Positions 15,433 through 24,862 of a stretch of 34,700 nucleotides of DNA are shown piece after piece (position 1 is the first letter of the stretch; every line of letters begins with the position of its first letter). The stretch lies in assembly GCA_046309355.1 (NCBI GenBank), contig JBKCPL010000056.1:1-34700 (forward strand), in the 5' to 3' direction. This stretch comes from CAYSBE01 sp046309355 (GTDB lineage Bacteria; Bacteroidota; Bacteroidia; UKL13-3). The position numbers and the translations under genes are program-made. The notes under the pieces are model-generated. The model did not search any database and had not been told where the DNA came from. It was given only the letters and a program-made list of their open reading frames with translations.

Positions 15433-16078
15433 GTGCCAGGCGGTCAATCTGCCAGCCGTCTTTAATTTGCTGATACTGAAAGCGATCGTGAAGGCGATTT
15501 TCTCTTCCCTGCCAAAATTCAAATAAGTGAGGTATAACCACAAAACCGCCCCAGTGACGAGGTCTAACAATTGCTTTTTGGCTAAACAAGGCTTCAAATT
15601 CGCTAAACCTGCGTTCCAGTTCTTCACGGTTTTGCACTACAGTGCTTTGAGGTGAGGCGTGTGCCCCAATTTGACTTCCTGTGGGCCGTGATACAAAGTA
15701 TCGGTCGTTTTCCTCATCATTCAGCGTGGTCACAATACCCTCAACCCGTACCTGACGTTGCAGTTCAAGCCACAAAAAGTTCAGCGCTACCCGGTTATTA
15801 TGCGAAATCTGTTTGGCTTTATTGCTTTCGTAATTGGTATAAAAAATCAGGCCGTTTCGGCTAAACCCTTTCAACAGAACTGCCCGTGACGAAGGCGATA
15901 AATCGGGTTTGATGGTAGAGAGAACCATGGCGTTAGGTTCATTTACCTCCGCCTGTATGGCTTCGTGAAGCCATTGTTCAAATTGCAAAAAGGGATCAGC
16001 GTTTACATCGGCCTCATCAAAGCGTTTTAGGCTATAGTCAACTCTTAATTTTTCGATATGGCTGCTTAGTTCAGACAT
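15428..16078 (-). CDS. pdxH: Pyridoxine/pyridoxamine 5'-phosphate oxidase
   Basis: FMN enzyme that oxidises PNP or PMP to pyridoxal 5'-phosphate, the cofactor used by ilvE and the alanine racemase domain in this window. It has 216 residues, the usual length. Motifs: SSRAVLLKGFSRNGLIFYTN and YESNKAKQ (FMN binding), RPTGSQIGAHASPQS, RPRHWGGFVV and FWQGRENRLHDRFQYQ (substrate phosphate and FMN contacts). It starts 8 bases after the Nfu gene, so the two are probably one operon. Confidence 0.97.
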   Translation of the reverse strand: MSELSSHIEKLRVDYSLKRFDEADVNADPFLQFEQWLHEAIQAEVNEPNAMVLSTIKPDLSPSSRAVLLKGFSRNGLIFYTNYESNKAKQISHNNRVALNFLWLELQRQVRVEGIVTTLNDEENDRYFVSRPTGSQIGAHASPQSTVVQNREELERRFSEFEALFSQKAIVRPRHWGGFVVIPHLFEFWQGRENRLHDRFQYQQIKDGWQIDRLAP

Positions 16079-16085
16079 GCATACT

Positions 16086-16667
16086 TTACATCGAATGTGC
16101 TACAACCTCTTTTACTTCCGGTACCATGCGGGTAAGCATACCTTCTATACCTCGCTTCAGCGTGATGGTTGAAGACGGGCATCCACTGCATGAACCACGT
16201 AATTCTACGGTTACAATACCATTCTCAAAATCACGGAATACAATTTGTCCGCCATCCGTTTCAACAGCCGGCTTTACGTAGGTATCCAGAATTTCTTTAA
16301 CTTTAGCTACAACAATTGAATCATCCCCATAATCTTTTTGAGTGGTTTCGGTCTGCTCAAATACAATAGGCTCACCGGCTGCCACGTATGATTTCAGAAA
16401 TTCTTTCATCAAAGGAACAATTTCATCCCACTCAAAACCATCTGTACGTGTAACCGTCACGAAATTATTCATGATAAAAACACCGCTTACAAAATTGAAT
16501 TCAAATAAATTTTTTGCCAATGGCGATGCCGAAGTAGATTCACGGGTGGGGAAATCGGCACTGTTGTCGGGGAAAATCATGCGGTTGAAAACGAATTTCA
16601 TCGTTTCCGGATTTGGAGTAGCTTCACTGTATACTTCCAGGTAATTTTGTGTATCTATACTTCCCAT
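16086..16667 (-). CDS. Nfu-type iron-sulfur cluster carrier
   Basis: 193-residue protein that receives and passes on Fe-S clusters. The N-terminal Nfu domain (about 10-95) shows YSEATPNPETMKFVFNR and FEFNFVSGVFIMNNFVTVTR. The C-terminal NifU domain (about 115-190) shows KPAVETDGGQIVFRDFENG and the cluster ligands C160 and C163 in GSCSGCPSSTITLKRGIEGM. This is the full-length NFU1-like form, not the short one. It sits upstream of pdxH. Confidence 0.94.
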   Translation of the reverse strand: MGSIDTQNYLEVYSEATPNPETMKFVFNRMIFPDNSADFPTRESTSASPLAKNLFEFNFVSGVFIMNNFVTVTRTDGFEWDEIVPLMKEFLKSYVAAGEPIVFEQTETTQKDYGDDSIVVAKVKEILDTYVKPAVETDGGQIVFRDFENGIVTVELRGSCSGCPSSTITLKRGIEGMLTRMVPEVKEVVAHSM

Positions 16668-16724
16668 GTGCTTTACTTTTTATTGAGGTAGCAAAGATAC
16701 AACAACCAACTCTATACCTTGGTT

Positions 16725-17201
16725 TCAGTTGAAATTTTTTAACGTATCCCACACCAGGTCATTTTCGTAGCCTTTATCAATGAGGTAGCGGGCTGTTTTC
16801 TGTTTTTTTATAAAATCATGAACACCTTTTATGGAGTTGTACTTCGCTTCAGCCAACTCATGCAGTGTTTGTATGTATGTGGTATCGTCCAGTTCGAGCA
16901 ACGCTTTTTTTATGCAATACTCCGAAATATGGCGCTGTTTTAATTCTCTGACAATGCGAAGTCGTCCCCATTTTTTGGTCCGAAATTTTCCACCGGCATA
17001 GGCTACGGCAAAACGCTCTTCGTTCAGGTAATTTTGCTCAATGAGTTTAGCCATTATTTCCTGTGCATCATCTCCCCACACCCAGTATTCAGCTAGTTTC
17101 TTACGCACCTCATCGTGGCAACGTTCCTGGTAGGCACAGTATTTTGCCAGTTTTATAAAGGCTTGTTGCGGAGTTATTTTTTGCACACAACAAATATACA
17201 T
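16725..17201 (-). CDS. recX: RecX-family regulator of RecA
   Basis: Small helical protein that binds and caps RecA filaments. From ATG 17201 it has 158 residues. Three tandem three-helix repeats are visible: ITPQQAFIKLAKYCAYQERC, YLNEERFAVAYAGGKFRTKK with WGRLRIVRELKQRHIS, and a third ending GYENDLVWDTLKNF. The open frame runs to 17252, but that would overlap the divergent MFS gene and adds MIVHAYANYLYRQHFSV with no family match. A perfect TATATTTG (minus strand, 17198-17191) directly follows the ATG; if that is a real -7 box, the true start would be GTG 17186 (153 residues). recA is not in this window. Confidence 0.88.
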   Translation of the reverse strand: MYICCVQKITPQQAFIKLAKYCAYQERCHDEVRKKLAEYWVWGDDAQEIMAKLIEQNYLNEERFAVAYAGGKFRTKKWGRLRIVRELKQRHISEYCIKKALLELDDTTYIQTLHELAEAKYNSIKGVHDFIKKQKTARYLIDKGYENDLVWDTLKNFN

Positions 17202-17240
17202 AACAGAAAAGTGTTGCCGATATAAGTAATTCGCATACGC

Positions 17241-18521
17241 ATGCACAATCACAACCGATCTGTCACCCTACTTTTTTTAGCGAATGGAATCAGTGGATTT
17301 GCACAAGGTGTAAGCATGCTGGCTATACCGTGGCATTTTGCTTCACGCGGAGCCTCCACGTATTTTAATACCGGATATGGCTTACTTACTGTTGTGGTAT
17401 TGCTTTTCGGTTTATACGCAGGCATGTTGGTTGACCGCTATAGCCGCAAACTCAATTTTTTAGTGACCAGTTTAGTGTGTGGAATAGTTATACTGGGTAT
17501 TTCTGTATGTGGCTACATGTGGGGCTATCTTCCCGACCTATTAGTTATCGCTGTGTTTGGCATTACGATGCTGAATTACAATATTCATTATCCAACGCTG
17601 TATGCTTTTGGTCAGGAAATAACAGAACCACATTATTATCAGAAACTGAATTCAACGATTGAAATTGTAGGTCAAAGCACGTCCGTTTTGTCTGGTGGTT
17701 TTGCAGCCTTATTGCTTGAGGGTATTTCGGATGAAGCAATCCGAATTCCGGGCACCGAACATATACTACAGTTCACCATCGCGCCTTGGCATATCTGGGA
17801 TATTTTTATGATGGATGCCATTACTTATTTTATGGCCGCTGCGCTTATTGCAGGTATTCGACACTCTTCTGCACCTGTTGGTCAGGTGCTGACTGAAACT
17901 GTTCTTCAGCGCATCAAAACAGGATTTTCCTATTTGAAAGCCAATCGACCAATACTGATTTTCGGTGTGTTTTCCTATTTTGTATTTGCCATGCTGCTGG
18001 TTGAAATTCATGCTGTATTGCCCGGCTACGTAGAAAGGCACTTAAAGCATGGAGGTGGTGTATTTGCCCTGGCCGATGGAATTTATGCTGTAGGAGCCTT
18101 ATGTGCAGGAGTATATGTGTCAAAACTTTTTCATTCGGTTCACGCAGTGCGAGCGGTTATTAGTCTTACGTTGCTCACAGCACTTATTTTTATGTGGGCA
18201 TTTGCTACTCGAAGTGTTGCTGTTATCTGTACTGTTTCGTTTATACTGGGTTTTACCAATGCAGGCATTAGGGTACTCAGACTGACGTATTTGTTTAACC
18301 ATGTGCCTAATGAAGTAATGGGTAGGGTAGGCAGTATTTTTAATATGGTGAATGTACTACTTCGTACCTGCTTCATTTTTCTTTTTTCGGTCAGTTTTTT
18401 TACTGTTGCGGATTCTATTCGGTGGGCTTACCTCATTATGGCTGCCGTACTTATTGGAGCAGCAGGAGTACTTTTACTTAACTTTCCAAGCCTGAATTCG
18501 GGCAAGGCCGATCACTCTTAA
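17241..18521 (+). CDS. Major facilitator superfamily transporter
   Basis: 426-residue inner-membrane transporter with about 12 helices (for example VTLLFLANGISGFAQGVSML, YGLLTVVVLLFGLYAGMLVD, ISLTLLTALIFMWAF, WAYLIMAAVLIGAAGVLLL). The loop 2-3 motif GMLVDRYSRKLN and the VPNEVMGRVGSIFNMVN segment of the second half are typical of the EntS/macrolide-export branch. The substrate is unknown and no siderophore genes lie nearby. It is divergent from recX. The murF-alr gene starts 96 bases later from its own promoter. Confidence 0.9.
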   Translation: MHNHNRSVTLLFLANGISGFAQGVSMLAIPWHFASRGASTYFNTGYGLLTVVVLLFGLYAGMLVDRYSRKLNFLVTSLVCGIVILGISVCGYMWGYLPDLLVIAVFGITMLNYNIHYPTLYAFGQEITEPHYYQKLNSTIEIVGQSTSVLSGGFAALLLEGISDEAIRIPGTEHILQFTIAPWHIWDIFMMDAITYFMAAALIAGIRHSSAPVGQVLTETVLQRIKTGFSYLKANRPILIFGVFSYFVFAMLLVEIHAVLPGYVERHLKHGGGVFALADGIYAVGALCAGVYVSKLFHSVHAVRAVISLTLLTALIFMWAFATRSVAVICTVSFILGFTNAGIRVLRLTYLFNHVPNEVMGRVGSIFNMVNVLLRTCFIFLFSVSFFTVADSIRWAYLIMAAVLIGAAGVLLLNFPSLNSGKADHS

Positions 18522-18574
18522 TTTGGCTGAACAGCCAACATATTCAATCGACACGTGTAGACATAAATAATGTA

Positions 18575-18605
18575 TTGTTAAGTTCGCAAAAAAGCCCCTA
18601 CTTTG
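18575..18605 (+). promoter_or_regulatory. Promoter for murF-alr
   Basis: TTG at 18575-18577, a 21-base spacer, then TACTTTG at 18599-18605. This is the -7 box with one spacer base fewer than TAnnTTTG. The ATG follows 12 bases later. The alternative TTG start at 18603 is inside the box. Confidence 0.45.
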
Positions 18606-18617
18606 TTCGTTCACGAT

Positions 18618-21092
18618 ATGGAATATACAGCACAGCAACTGGCAGAAATGAGTGGCGGAAAATTGGTTCATGCCAGCCACAAGTCGAATGCGCATGCAGG
18701 CATTGATCACTTGCTTATTGATTCCAGAAAAATTGTTTACCCGGAAACATCACTCTTTATTGCCATCAGTGGCGAACGCAACGATGGACACCGCTACCTG
18801 AAGGATGTGTATGCGGCCGGTGTTCGTCATTTTATGGTCGAATCATTTGTTGCGGATAGCTTGCCCGAAGATGTAAATGTTATTCAGGTTAATGACAGTC
18901 TGATTGCCTTGCAGAAATTGGCCGGTCGCCATCGTGAACTGTTTGGCTTGCCGGTAGTGGGAATTACAGGCAGCAATGGAAAAACGATAGTTAAAGAGTG
19001 GCTGTATCAGTTGCTGGGTGACGACATGAGTATTGTACGTAGTCCCAAAAGTTACAATTCGCAGGTAGGTGTTCCGCTATCGTTGTGGCAAATACAAAAA
19101 ACACATCAGTTGGGGTTGATTGAAGCAGGTGTTTCGCTAAAAGGGGAGATGGTGAAGTTGCAAGCCATGATTAAGCCTCAGATTGGCATCTTTACCTGTT
19201 TGGGTAGCGCACACGATGAGGGCTTTCATTCGGTTACTGAAAAACTGTTTGATAAGCTTCAGTTGTTTAAGGAAAGCGAGCTGCTGGTAGCTTCGGTTGA
19301 TCAGCCCGAAGTAGCCCATGCCTTGACAACGTTCAAGCAACATCACTCGGCTATTCAGCTGTGTACATGGAGTGCAGGTTCACAGGCAGCCGATATTGTT
19401 TTTGAATGCCAGACTTATGGCGGCTATACAACTATTACACTAAAACGTAACGCTCAACTACTGAGTGTACGCATACCGTTTACCGATGCTGCATCCATAC
19501 AAAATGCATGCACGTGTTTTGCATTCCTGCTAGCTATAAACCGAATTTCAACCGATATACTTAAACGGTTTGAAACACTTAGCCCGGTAGAGATGCGCTT
19601 GCAGTTGAAAGAGGGTATAAACCGTTCTGTAATAATTAGCGATACCTACAACTCCGATTTAAGTTCGCTGCGTATAGCACTTGATTTTATGGAGCAGCAG
19701 GCTGCGGGTAAATCTAAAACCGTTATACTTTCCGATGTGCTTCAAAGCGGACTTAGCGATGCCGAACTGTGCAACGAAGTTCTTCGGTTGTTCAGGCATC
19801 ATGATGTTCATGAATATATTTTGGTGGGCAGTCAATTTGCTGCATACAGGCATTTGCTTAGTACACAGTCTAAAGTATATGTCGATACAAAAGAACTTAT
19901 TGCACACTTGTCCATGCATTCCTTTCACGATAAAGTTATTCTCATAAAAGGAGCAAGGGCCTTTCAGCTGGAGCGAGTAAGTGCGCTGCTGGAGAAGAAA
20001 GTGCACGAAACCGTTTTCGAAATAAACCTGAATGCACTGATTCATAATTTAAACGTGTACCGCAAATACATTAAGCCCGAAATAAAACTGATGGGCATGG
20101 TGAAAGCCTTTAGCTATGGTGCCGGCAGTTATGAAATTGCGCGTATGCTCGAATTTCATCGTGTTGATTACCTAACCGTTGCTTATGCCGATGAGGGTGT
20201 GGTTCTCAGGCAAGCCGGTGTAAAGCTTCCTATTATGGTCATGAATCCAGAGCGCAGCAGCTTTGATGCGTTGTTCAATTACCAGCTCGAACCTGAAATA
20301 TACAATTTTGACATTTTGCGTCAGCTTATTGCTTCGTGCAAAGGCGAAGAAACAGCTATACATATTGAAGTGGATACCGGCATGAAACGTCTGGGTTTTG
20401 CTGATGTTGAAATGGAGCCTTTGCTGAATATGCTTAAACAGCATCCATACTTGCGGGTCAAATCTGTATTTACGCATATGGTAGCCAGCGAAGACAAAAA
20501 GCACGATGAGTTTACACGAATGCAGATTCAAAAATTTGATGTATGCCAACAAGCTTTAAAAAACGAATTGCCTTATCCTGTTCTGGCACATGCCATGAAT
20601 AGCAGTGGTATTGTGCGCTTCCCTGAGGCACACTTCGATATGGTACGTCTTGGTATAGGGCTTTACGGCATTGACCCTTCGTCACAACTCAAAAAACAAC
20701 TGCAGCAAATAGGCACGTTAAAAACAGTCATTTCGCACATCAGTGAATTGCAGGCACACGAAACGGTAGGTTATAACCGCAAGGGAGTAGTTGCCCGTAA
20801 ATCACGCATAGCAACTGTAGCCATTGGATACGCAGATGGATACAACAGAAGACTTGGTCACGGCAAATCGTATATGATGATAAAAGGTAAGCGTGCACCG
20901 GTAGTAGGCAGTGTGTGTATGGATATGACCATGCTTGATGTTACCGATATAGATTGCAATGTGGGCGATGAGGTAATAGTCATTGGTGAGGGAATTGATT
21001 TGAACACTGTATCGGAAAAAATGGGATCTATACCCTACGAAGTGCTAACTTCAATTTCGCAACGTGTTAAGCGAGTGTATTACCAAGAATAA
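18618..21092 (+). CDS. MurF-alanine racemase fusion (D-Ala-D-Ala-adding enzyme / Alr)
   Basis: One 824-residue cytosolic chain that makes D-alanine and takes part in adding the D-Ala-D-Ala pair to UDP-MurNAc-tripeptide. The MurF part (about 1-455) has the P-loop VVGITGSNGKTIVKEW (K122, T123) and SPKSYNSQVGVPLSLW. The racemase part (about 465-824) has PLP lysine K496 in MGMVKAFSYGAGSYEIARML, the catalytic Tyr719 in VGYNRKGVVA, RLGIGLYGIDP, and GSVCMDMTMLDVT. The fusion is characteristic of Bacteroidota. Both active sites look intact. MurF keeps the ATP site, but its acidic and substrate loops are less conserved than in stand-alone MurF. ATG 18618 is used because the TTG at 18603 lies in the promoter. 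Confidence 0.96.
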   Translation: MEYTAQQLAEMSGGKLVHASHKSNAHAGIDHLLIDSRKIVYPETSLFIAISGERNDGHRYLKDVYAAGVRHFMVESFVADSLPEDVNVIQVNDSLIALQKLAGRHRELFGLPVVGITGSNGKTIVKEWLYQLLGDDMSIVRSPKSYNSQVGVPLSLWQIQKTHQLGLIEAGVSLKGEMVKLQAMIKPQIGIFTCLGSAHDEGFHSVTEKLFDKLQLFKESELLVASVDQPEVAHALTTFKQHHSAIQLCTWSAGSQAADIVFECQTYGGYTTITLKRNAQLLSVRIPFTDAASIQNACTCFAFLLAINRISTDILKRFETLSPVEMRLQLKEGINRSVIISDTYNSDLSSLRIALDFMEQQAAGKSKTVILSDVLQSGLSDAELCNEVLRLFRHHDVHEYILVGSQFAAYRHLLSTQSKVYVDTKELIAHLSMHSFHDKVILIKGARAFQLERVSALLEKKVHETVFEINLNALIHNLNVYRKYIKPEIKLMGMVKAFSYGAGSYEIARMLEFHRVDYLTVAYADEGVVLRQAGVKLPIMVMNPERSSFDALFNYQLEPEIYNFDILRQLIASCKGEETAIHIEVDTGMKRLGFADVEMEPLLNMLKQHPYLRVKSVFTHMVASEDKKHDEFTRMQIQKFDVCQQALKNELPYPVLAHAMNSSGIVRFPEAHFDMVRLGIGLYGIDPSSQLKKQLQQIGTLKTVISHISELQAHETVGYNRKGVVARKSRIATVAIGYADGYNRRLGHGKSYMMIKGKRAPVVGSVCMDMTMLDVTDIDCNVGDEVIVIGEGIDLNTVSEKMGSIPYEVLTSISQRVKRVYYQE

Positions 21093-21175
21093 TCCACCAA
21101 GAATGTAGCGTAATAAGAGCTGCTTAGAATAAAGAAAGTAGCATACAACAAGACAGAAGTGCCTAATTTCCCAAA

Positions 21176-21568
21176 TTAATCCAACGGCACTACCTCTTCA
21201 CCGGCTTCGTTTATAAGACCTCTACGGTTGTTATTAGAAACCAGGGCCAAGCCATTTTTAAACGGTCCGATAAAGTCATATTTTACTGGTATATACTCTT
21301 CGCCTGCTTCATTAATGAAGCCAAATTTACCTTTGATTTCAACTTTGGCACGGCCTTTTTCCCAAGGAAATATATTGTCGTATTTGCAAGGGACAAACTC
21401 CTCACCGGTTTCGTTTATATAGCCTTGCTTGCCTTCTTTTTCCACTTTGGCCATACCTTTTTTATACGGATGTATCTTATCGTAACCCAGTAAGGTTTTC
21501 GAATTTTTACTTTGTGCAAAACTGGCAACTGATATCAATAGTGCGAATGCGAATAGTACGTGCTTCAT
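21176..21568 (-). CDS. Small secreted WG-repeat protein
   Basis: 130 residues. The signal peptide MKHVLFAFALLISVASFAQ (cleavage after AQ) is followed by three WG-type repeats of about 35 residues: YDKIHPYKKGMAKVEKEGKQ with GYINETGEEFVPCKYD; then NIFPWEKGRAKVEIKGKFGF; then FIGPFKNGLALVSNNNRRGL, ending INEAGEEVVPLD. The repeat is described as a beta module; its role is unknown. Here it is exported, probably to the periplasm or surface. No sorting domain follows. Possible -7 box TATATTCG on this strand at 21590-21583. Confidence 0.88.
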   Translation of the reverse strand: MKHVLFAFALLISVASFAQSKNSKTLLGYDKIHPYKKGMAKVEKEGKQGYINETGEEFVPCKYDNIFPWEKGRAKVEIKGKFGFINEAGEEYIPVKYDFIGPFKNGLALVSNNNRRGLINEAGEEVVPLD

Positions 21569-21582
21569 AGATAAAATTTGGC

Positions 21583-21590
21583 CGAATATA
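21583..21590 (-). promoter_or_regulatory. Possible -7 box for the WG-repeat gene
   Basis: TATATTCG on the minus strand, 14 bases before the ATG at 21568, differing from TAnnTTTG at one base. No TTG is visible at the right distance, so support is limited. Confidence 0.3.
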
Positions 21591-21609
21591 TGGATTTTGC
21601 TAAAAAATG

Positions 21610-22572
21610 CTATTTGTTGGCTGAGATAAATGACATAATTCGCTCATTAAGCCAGTTTTTACTGCGTGTGTGATGCAGTGTGAACCCTACATGACCACCC
21701 TGTTTGGGTGTTTCTAAATGCAGATAAGAACTTTGCCTTGCTATATCGGTAGGATAGCATGATGCTGAAAGAAACGGATCGTTGAGCGCATTAATAAGTA
21801 AAACCGGATGTTGAATGCCGGATAGAAACTGAAGTGACGAGCATCGGTTGTAATATTCCGAGGCATCCTGAAAACCATGAATTGGAGCTGTAAAATATTG
21901 ATCAAATTCGGTCAAATTTTTCAGGGCGTTTAATCTGTCCACGTCTACATTATCGGGGAATTGCAAGCTCTTAAGTTTCATTTTCCGCTTCAAGCTTTTT
22001 AAAAACCGGCTCAAGTAAAGTTTATTATAAGGCATAGCCAGCTCTGCCGAGCAATCGGCCAGATGCACAGGAACCGAAATGGCAGCTGCGCATTTAATGG
22101 ATGAGGCTGTTGGGTATATGTGTTCGCCCAGGTATTTCAGCAACACATTTCCACCCAAACTAAAACCTGCTGCGGCTAGGGTAGAAAACTGTTTTTGCTG
22201 AAGGATGTAGTTCACCACCTCATGTGCATCGGCTGTAGCGCCACTGTGGTATGATTGAAGCTTGCGGTTCATTTCTCCGCTGCAACTGCGAAAGTTAACG
22301 GCACACACATTCCACTGCAGATTGTGTGCAAAACCGGCCAGGGCTTTCATGTAGTGCGACTGACTGCTGCCCTCCAATCCATGAAACAGAATCAGTACTT
22401 TACTGCTTTGCGAGTATATCCAATCCAGGTCCAGAAAATCATCATCGCTCAGCGTGATGCGTTCACGGGTATAGTCGACTTTTAAGTAATCAAACAGTAC
22501 AGGAAAAATAGTTTGTAAATGCCTGTTGCTTATCCAGCATGAGCCTGTGTAATCGGATTCAACTATGGGCAT
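21610..22572 (-). CDS. YheT-family alpha/beta hydrolase
   Basis: 320-residue cytosolic esterase-like protein. NRHLQTIFPVLF near the N-terminus is diagnostic of the YheT/ABHD1-3 group. The oxyanion segment is LFHGLEGSSQSHY (about 62-74). The nucleophile S138 is in AAGFSLGGNVLLKYLGE, the acid is near D265 in INALNDPFLS, and the His is near 294 in QGGHVGF. The substrate is unknown; relatives act on acyl esters and lipids. It begins 2 bases after RNase R ends, so the two are probably translated from one message. Confidence 0.93.
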   Translation of the reverse strand: MPIVESDYTGSCWISNRHLQTIFPVLFDYLKVDYTRERITLSDDDFLDLDWIYSQSSKVLILFHGLEGSSQSHYMKALAGFAHNLQWNVCAVNFRSCSGEMNRKLQSYHSGATADAHEVVNYILQQKQFSTLAAAGFSLGGNVLLKYLGEHIYPTASSIKCAAAISVPVHLADCSAELAMPYNKLYLSRFLKSLKRKMKLKSLQFPDNVDVDRLNALKNLTEFDQYFTAPIHGFQDASEYYNRCSSLQFLSGIQHPVLLINALNDPFLSASCYPTDIARQSSYLHLETPKQGGHVGFTLHHTRSKNWLNERIMSFISANK

Positions 22573-22574
22573 AC

Positions 22575-24797
22575 TCAGCGTCTGCGTTTTTTGCCCGAAT
22601 GGCCTTTTTTCTTTTTGCCGAGTTCATCTTTCTTATTCCGCTTTTCGCCTTTGCGCGACTGACGCTGATGCATGATACTATCTAGCAATTCTAAATCTAT
22701 CTGCCGCTTGTTTACATCTGCATTCTTAACAACTACTTCCACACTTCCGCCCAGCTGGTAAGTTTTACGGGTTCTTTTGCCGATAATCCACTGGTTGTAT
22801 TCATCAAATTCGTAATAGTCATCGGCAAGTGAGCTTAGGCGTATCATGCCTTCGCATTTGTATTCGGTAATCTCTACATACATGCCCCATTCAGTAACTC
22901 CCGATATAATTCCCGAAAAGCGTTGCCCGATAAAATCTGCAATGTACTCTACCTGCTTGTAACGAACCGATGCTCGTTCGGCATCGGCCGCCTGTACTTC
23001 CATTTGTGACGAGTGCTTGCTCATCTCTTCGTAGTGCTTATCATCTCCCGACTTGCCTTTATTCAGGTAAGAAAATAACAGACGGTGTACCATCAAATCG
23101 GGATACCTGCGAATGGGTGAGGTGAAGTGCGTGTAGTAATCAAATGCCAGACCGTAATGACTCGTTTTTTGTGTAGTATAGTAGGCTTTCATCATACTGC
23201 GCACAGCCATATTTTGTATAATATTTTGTTCGGGTTTGCCTTCTACTTCGCTTAATAGTTTGTTAAAGGATTGGGCAATGGCTTTATCGCTCCCTGTTTT
23301 GATGTGATAGCCAAACCTGGATGCAAACATGCTGAATAGTTTCAGTTTGTCTTCACTGGGTGGCTCATGCACGCGGTATACAAATGTTTTGCGGCTATTC
23401 TCCTTCGCTTTTTGTTTGCCGTCTTTTAGGTCGTGTGCATACCTGGCAACTGTGCGGTTGCTCAACAGCATAAATTCTTCAATCAGTTTATGTGCGTCCT
23501 TTCGCACTTTCTTAAAAATGCCAATGGGTTTAAATTCATCGTTGAGCTTGAACTTGACCTCTTCGGTTTCAAAATTTACAGCACCTTGTTTAAACCGTTC
23601 ATCACGCAGCTGCTTAGCCAGTCGGTTAAGTAAAATCAGTTCATCGGCATAATCGCCTGTACCGCTTTCGATGCACTGTTGAGCTTCTTCATACGTAAAC
23701 CTGCGATCTGAATAGATGACGGTTTTGCCTATCCAAGTATCTGTTACCTGAGCTTTTTCGTTCATCGTAAAAACCGTTGAAAAAGTCAGTTTTTCTTCTT
23801 TCGGCCTCAGAGAGCATACCCCATTCGACAGCTTTTCGGGAAGCATGGGCACCGTGCGGTCAACCAGGTATACGGATGTGGCACGTTTAAGAGCCTCTTC
23901 ATCCAGTGCCGATCCTTCGCGTACATAATGCGAAACATCGGCTATATGCACGCCTATTTCCCAGACCCCGTCACTCAGTTTGCGTATAGAAAGTGCGTCA
24001 TCAAAATCTTTGGCATCTTCGGGGTCGATGGTGAAGGTGAGTATGTTTCTGAAGTCCCTTCGTGTTTTAATTTCAGATTCAGGAATCTTCAGTTCAATTT
24101 TTTGCGACTCCAGTTCAACCTGTTCAGGAAATTTTATGGTAAAGCCAAACTCAGCTAGAATGGCATGCATTTCCGTATTGTGTTCGCCAGGTTTTCCGAG
24201 CAATTCAACTACTTCACCAATCGGATTTTTCTGTTCGGGGTTCCATTCGGTAATACGTGCAAGCACCTTGTCACCGTTGCGAGCAAAGTTTAATTGGTCT
24301 TTTGGAATAAAAATATCTACATATACGCGCTTGTCATCCGGGATTACAAATGCATAGTTTTGACTCATTTGAATAACTCCGGCAAACTGATTGCGTGCAT
24401 GTTGTAGTACTTCAACTATTTCACCGGTAGGTTTACCCTGTGTTTTATGTGCAAACAGGTGCACCTTCACCATATCACCATTCAGCGCAGTATTCAGGTA
24501 TTCATTTTCAATGAAAATATCATCAGCACCGGGCTCACCCGTAATCACGTATCCACTGCCGCGTTGAGTAAGTTGAAGTTTGCCCTCAATAAACTGCGAT
24601 ACGTATAACGCTACGTATTTGCCGGGCATTATTTCTTCTATAAGCGCTTCTTTTTCCAATACTTTAAGTACACGCAGTATTTCCTGCCTGTCCTGCGTGG
24701 AGGTTACATTCAGTTTAGCGGCAATTTGCTTGTAGTTAAAAGCCTTGTGCTTTTCAGACTGAAAAAGTTTTTCGATGTGGCGTTTTAAGTTCTTCAA
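22575..24797 (-). CDS. rnr: Ribonuclease R
   Basis: Processive 3'-5' exoribonuclease able to unwind structured RNA; acts in mRNA and rRNA decay. 740 residues. Order: winged-helix N-terminus (about 1-65, FNYKQIAAKLNVTSTQDRQE), cold-shock domains (about 70-200), RNB catalytic domain (about 250-575) with metal ligands in IDPEDAKDFDDALS (257-270) and HFTSPIRRYPDLMVHRLL, S1 domain (about 645-725, FSGIISGVTEWGMYVEITEY), and a Lys/Arg-rich tail (GKKKKGHSGKKRRR) that probably binds RNA. Somewhat shorter than E. coli RNase R (about 810). Confidence 0.97.
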   Translation of the reverse strand: MKNLKRHIEKLFQSEKHKAFNYKQIAAKLNVTSTQDRQEILRVLKVLEKEALIEEIMPGKYVALYVSQFIEGKLQLTQRGSGYVITGEPGADDIFIENEYLNTALNGDMVKVHLFAHKTQGKPTGEIVEVLQHARNQFAGVIQMSQNYAFVIPDDKRVYVDIFIPKDQLNFARNGDKVLARITEWNPEQKNPIGEVVELLGKPGEHNTEMHAILAEFGFTIKFPEQVELESQKIELKIPESEIKTRRDFRNILTFTIDPEDAKDFDDALSIRKLSDGVWEIGVHIADVSHYVREGSALDEEALKRATSVYLVDRTVPMLPEKLSNGVCSLRPKEEKLTFSTVFTMNEKAQVTDTWIGKTVIYSDRRFTYEEAQQCIESGTGDYADELILLNRLAKQLRDERFKQGAVNFETEEVKFKLNDEFKPIGIFKKVRKDAHKLIEEFMLLSNRTVARYAHDLKDGKQKAKENSRKTFVYRVHEPPSEDKLKLFSMFASRFGYHIKTGSDKAIAQSFNKLLSEVEGKPEQNIIQNMAVRSMMKAYYTTQKTSHYGLAFDYYTHFTSPIRRYPDLMVHRLLFSYLNKGKSGDDKHYEEMSKHSSQMEVQAADAERASVRYKQVEYIADFIGQRFSGIISGVTEWGMYVEITEYKCEGMIRLSSLADDYYEFDEYNQWIIGKRTRKTYQLGGSVEVVVKNADVNKRQIDLELLDSIMHQRQSRKGEKRNKKDELGKKKKGHSGKKRRR

Positions 24798-24862
24798 TGT
24801 GTGGGGTGAAATTTATAACAACAATACGCATAAAGTAGTGTGTATACCAATATTCATCGGGC

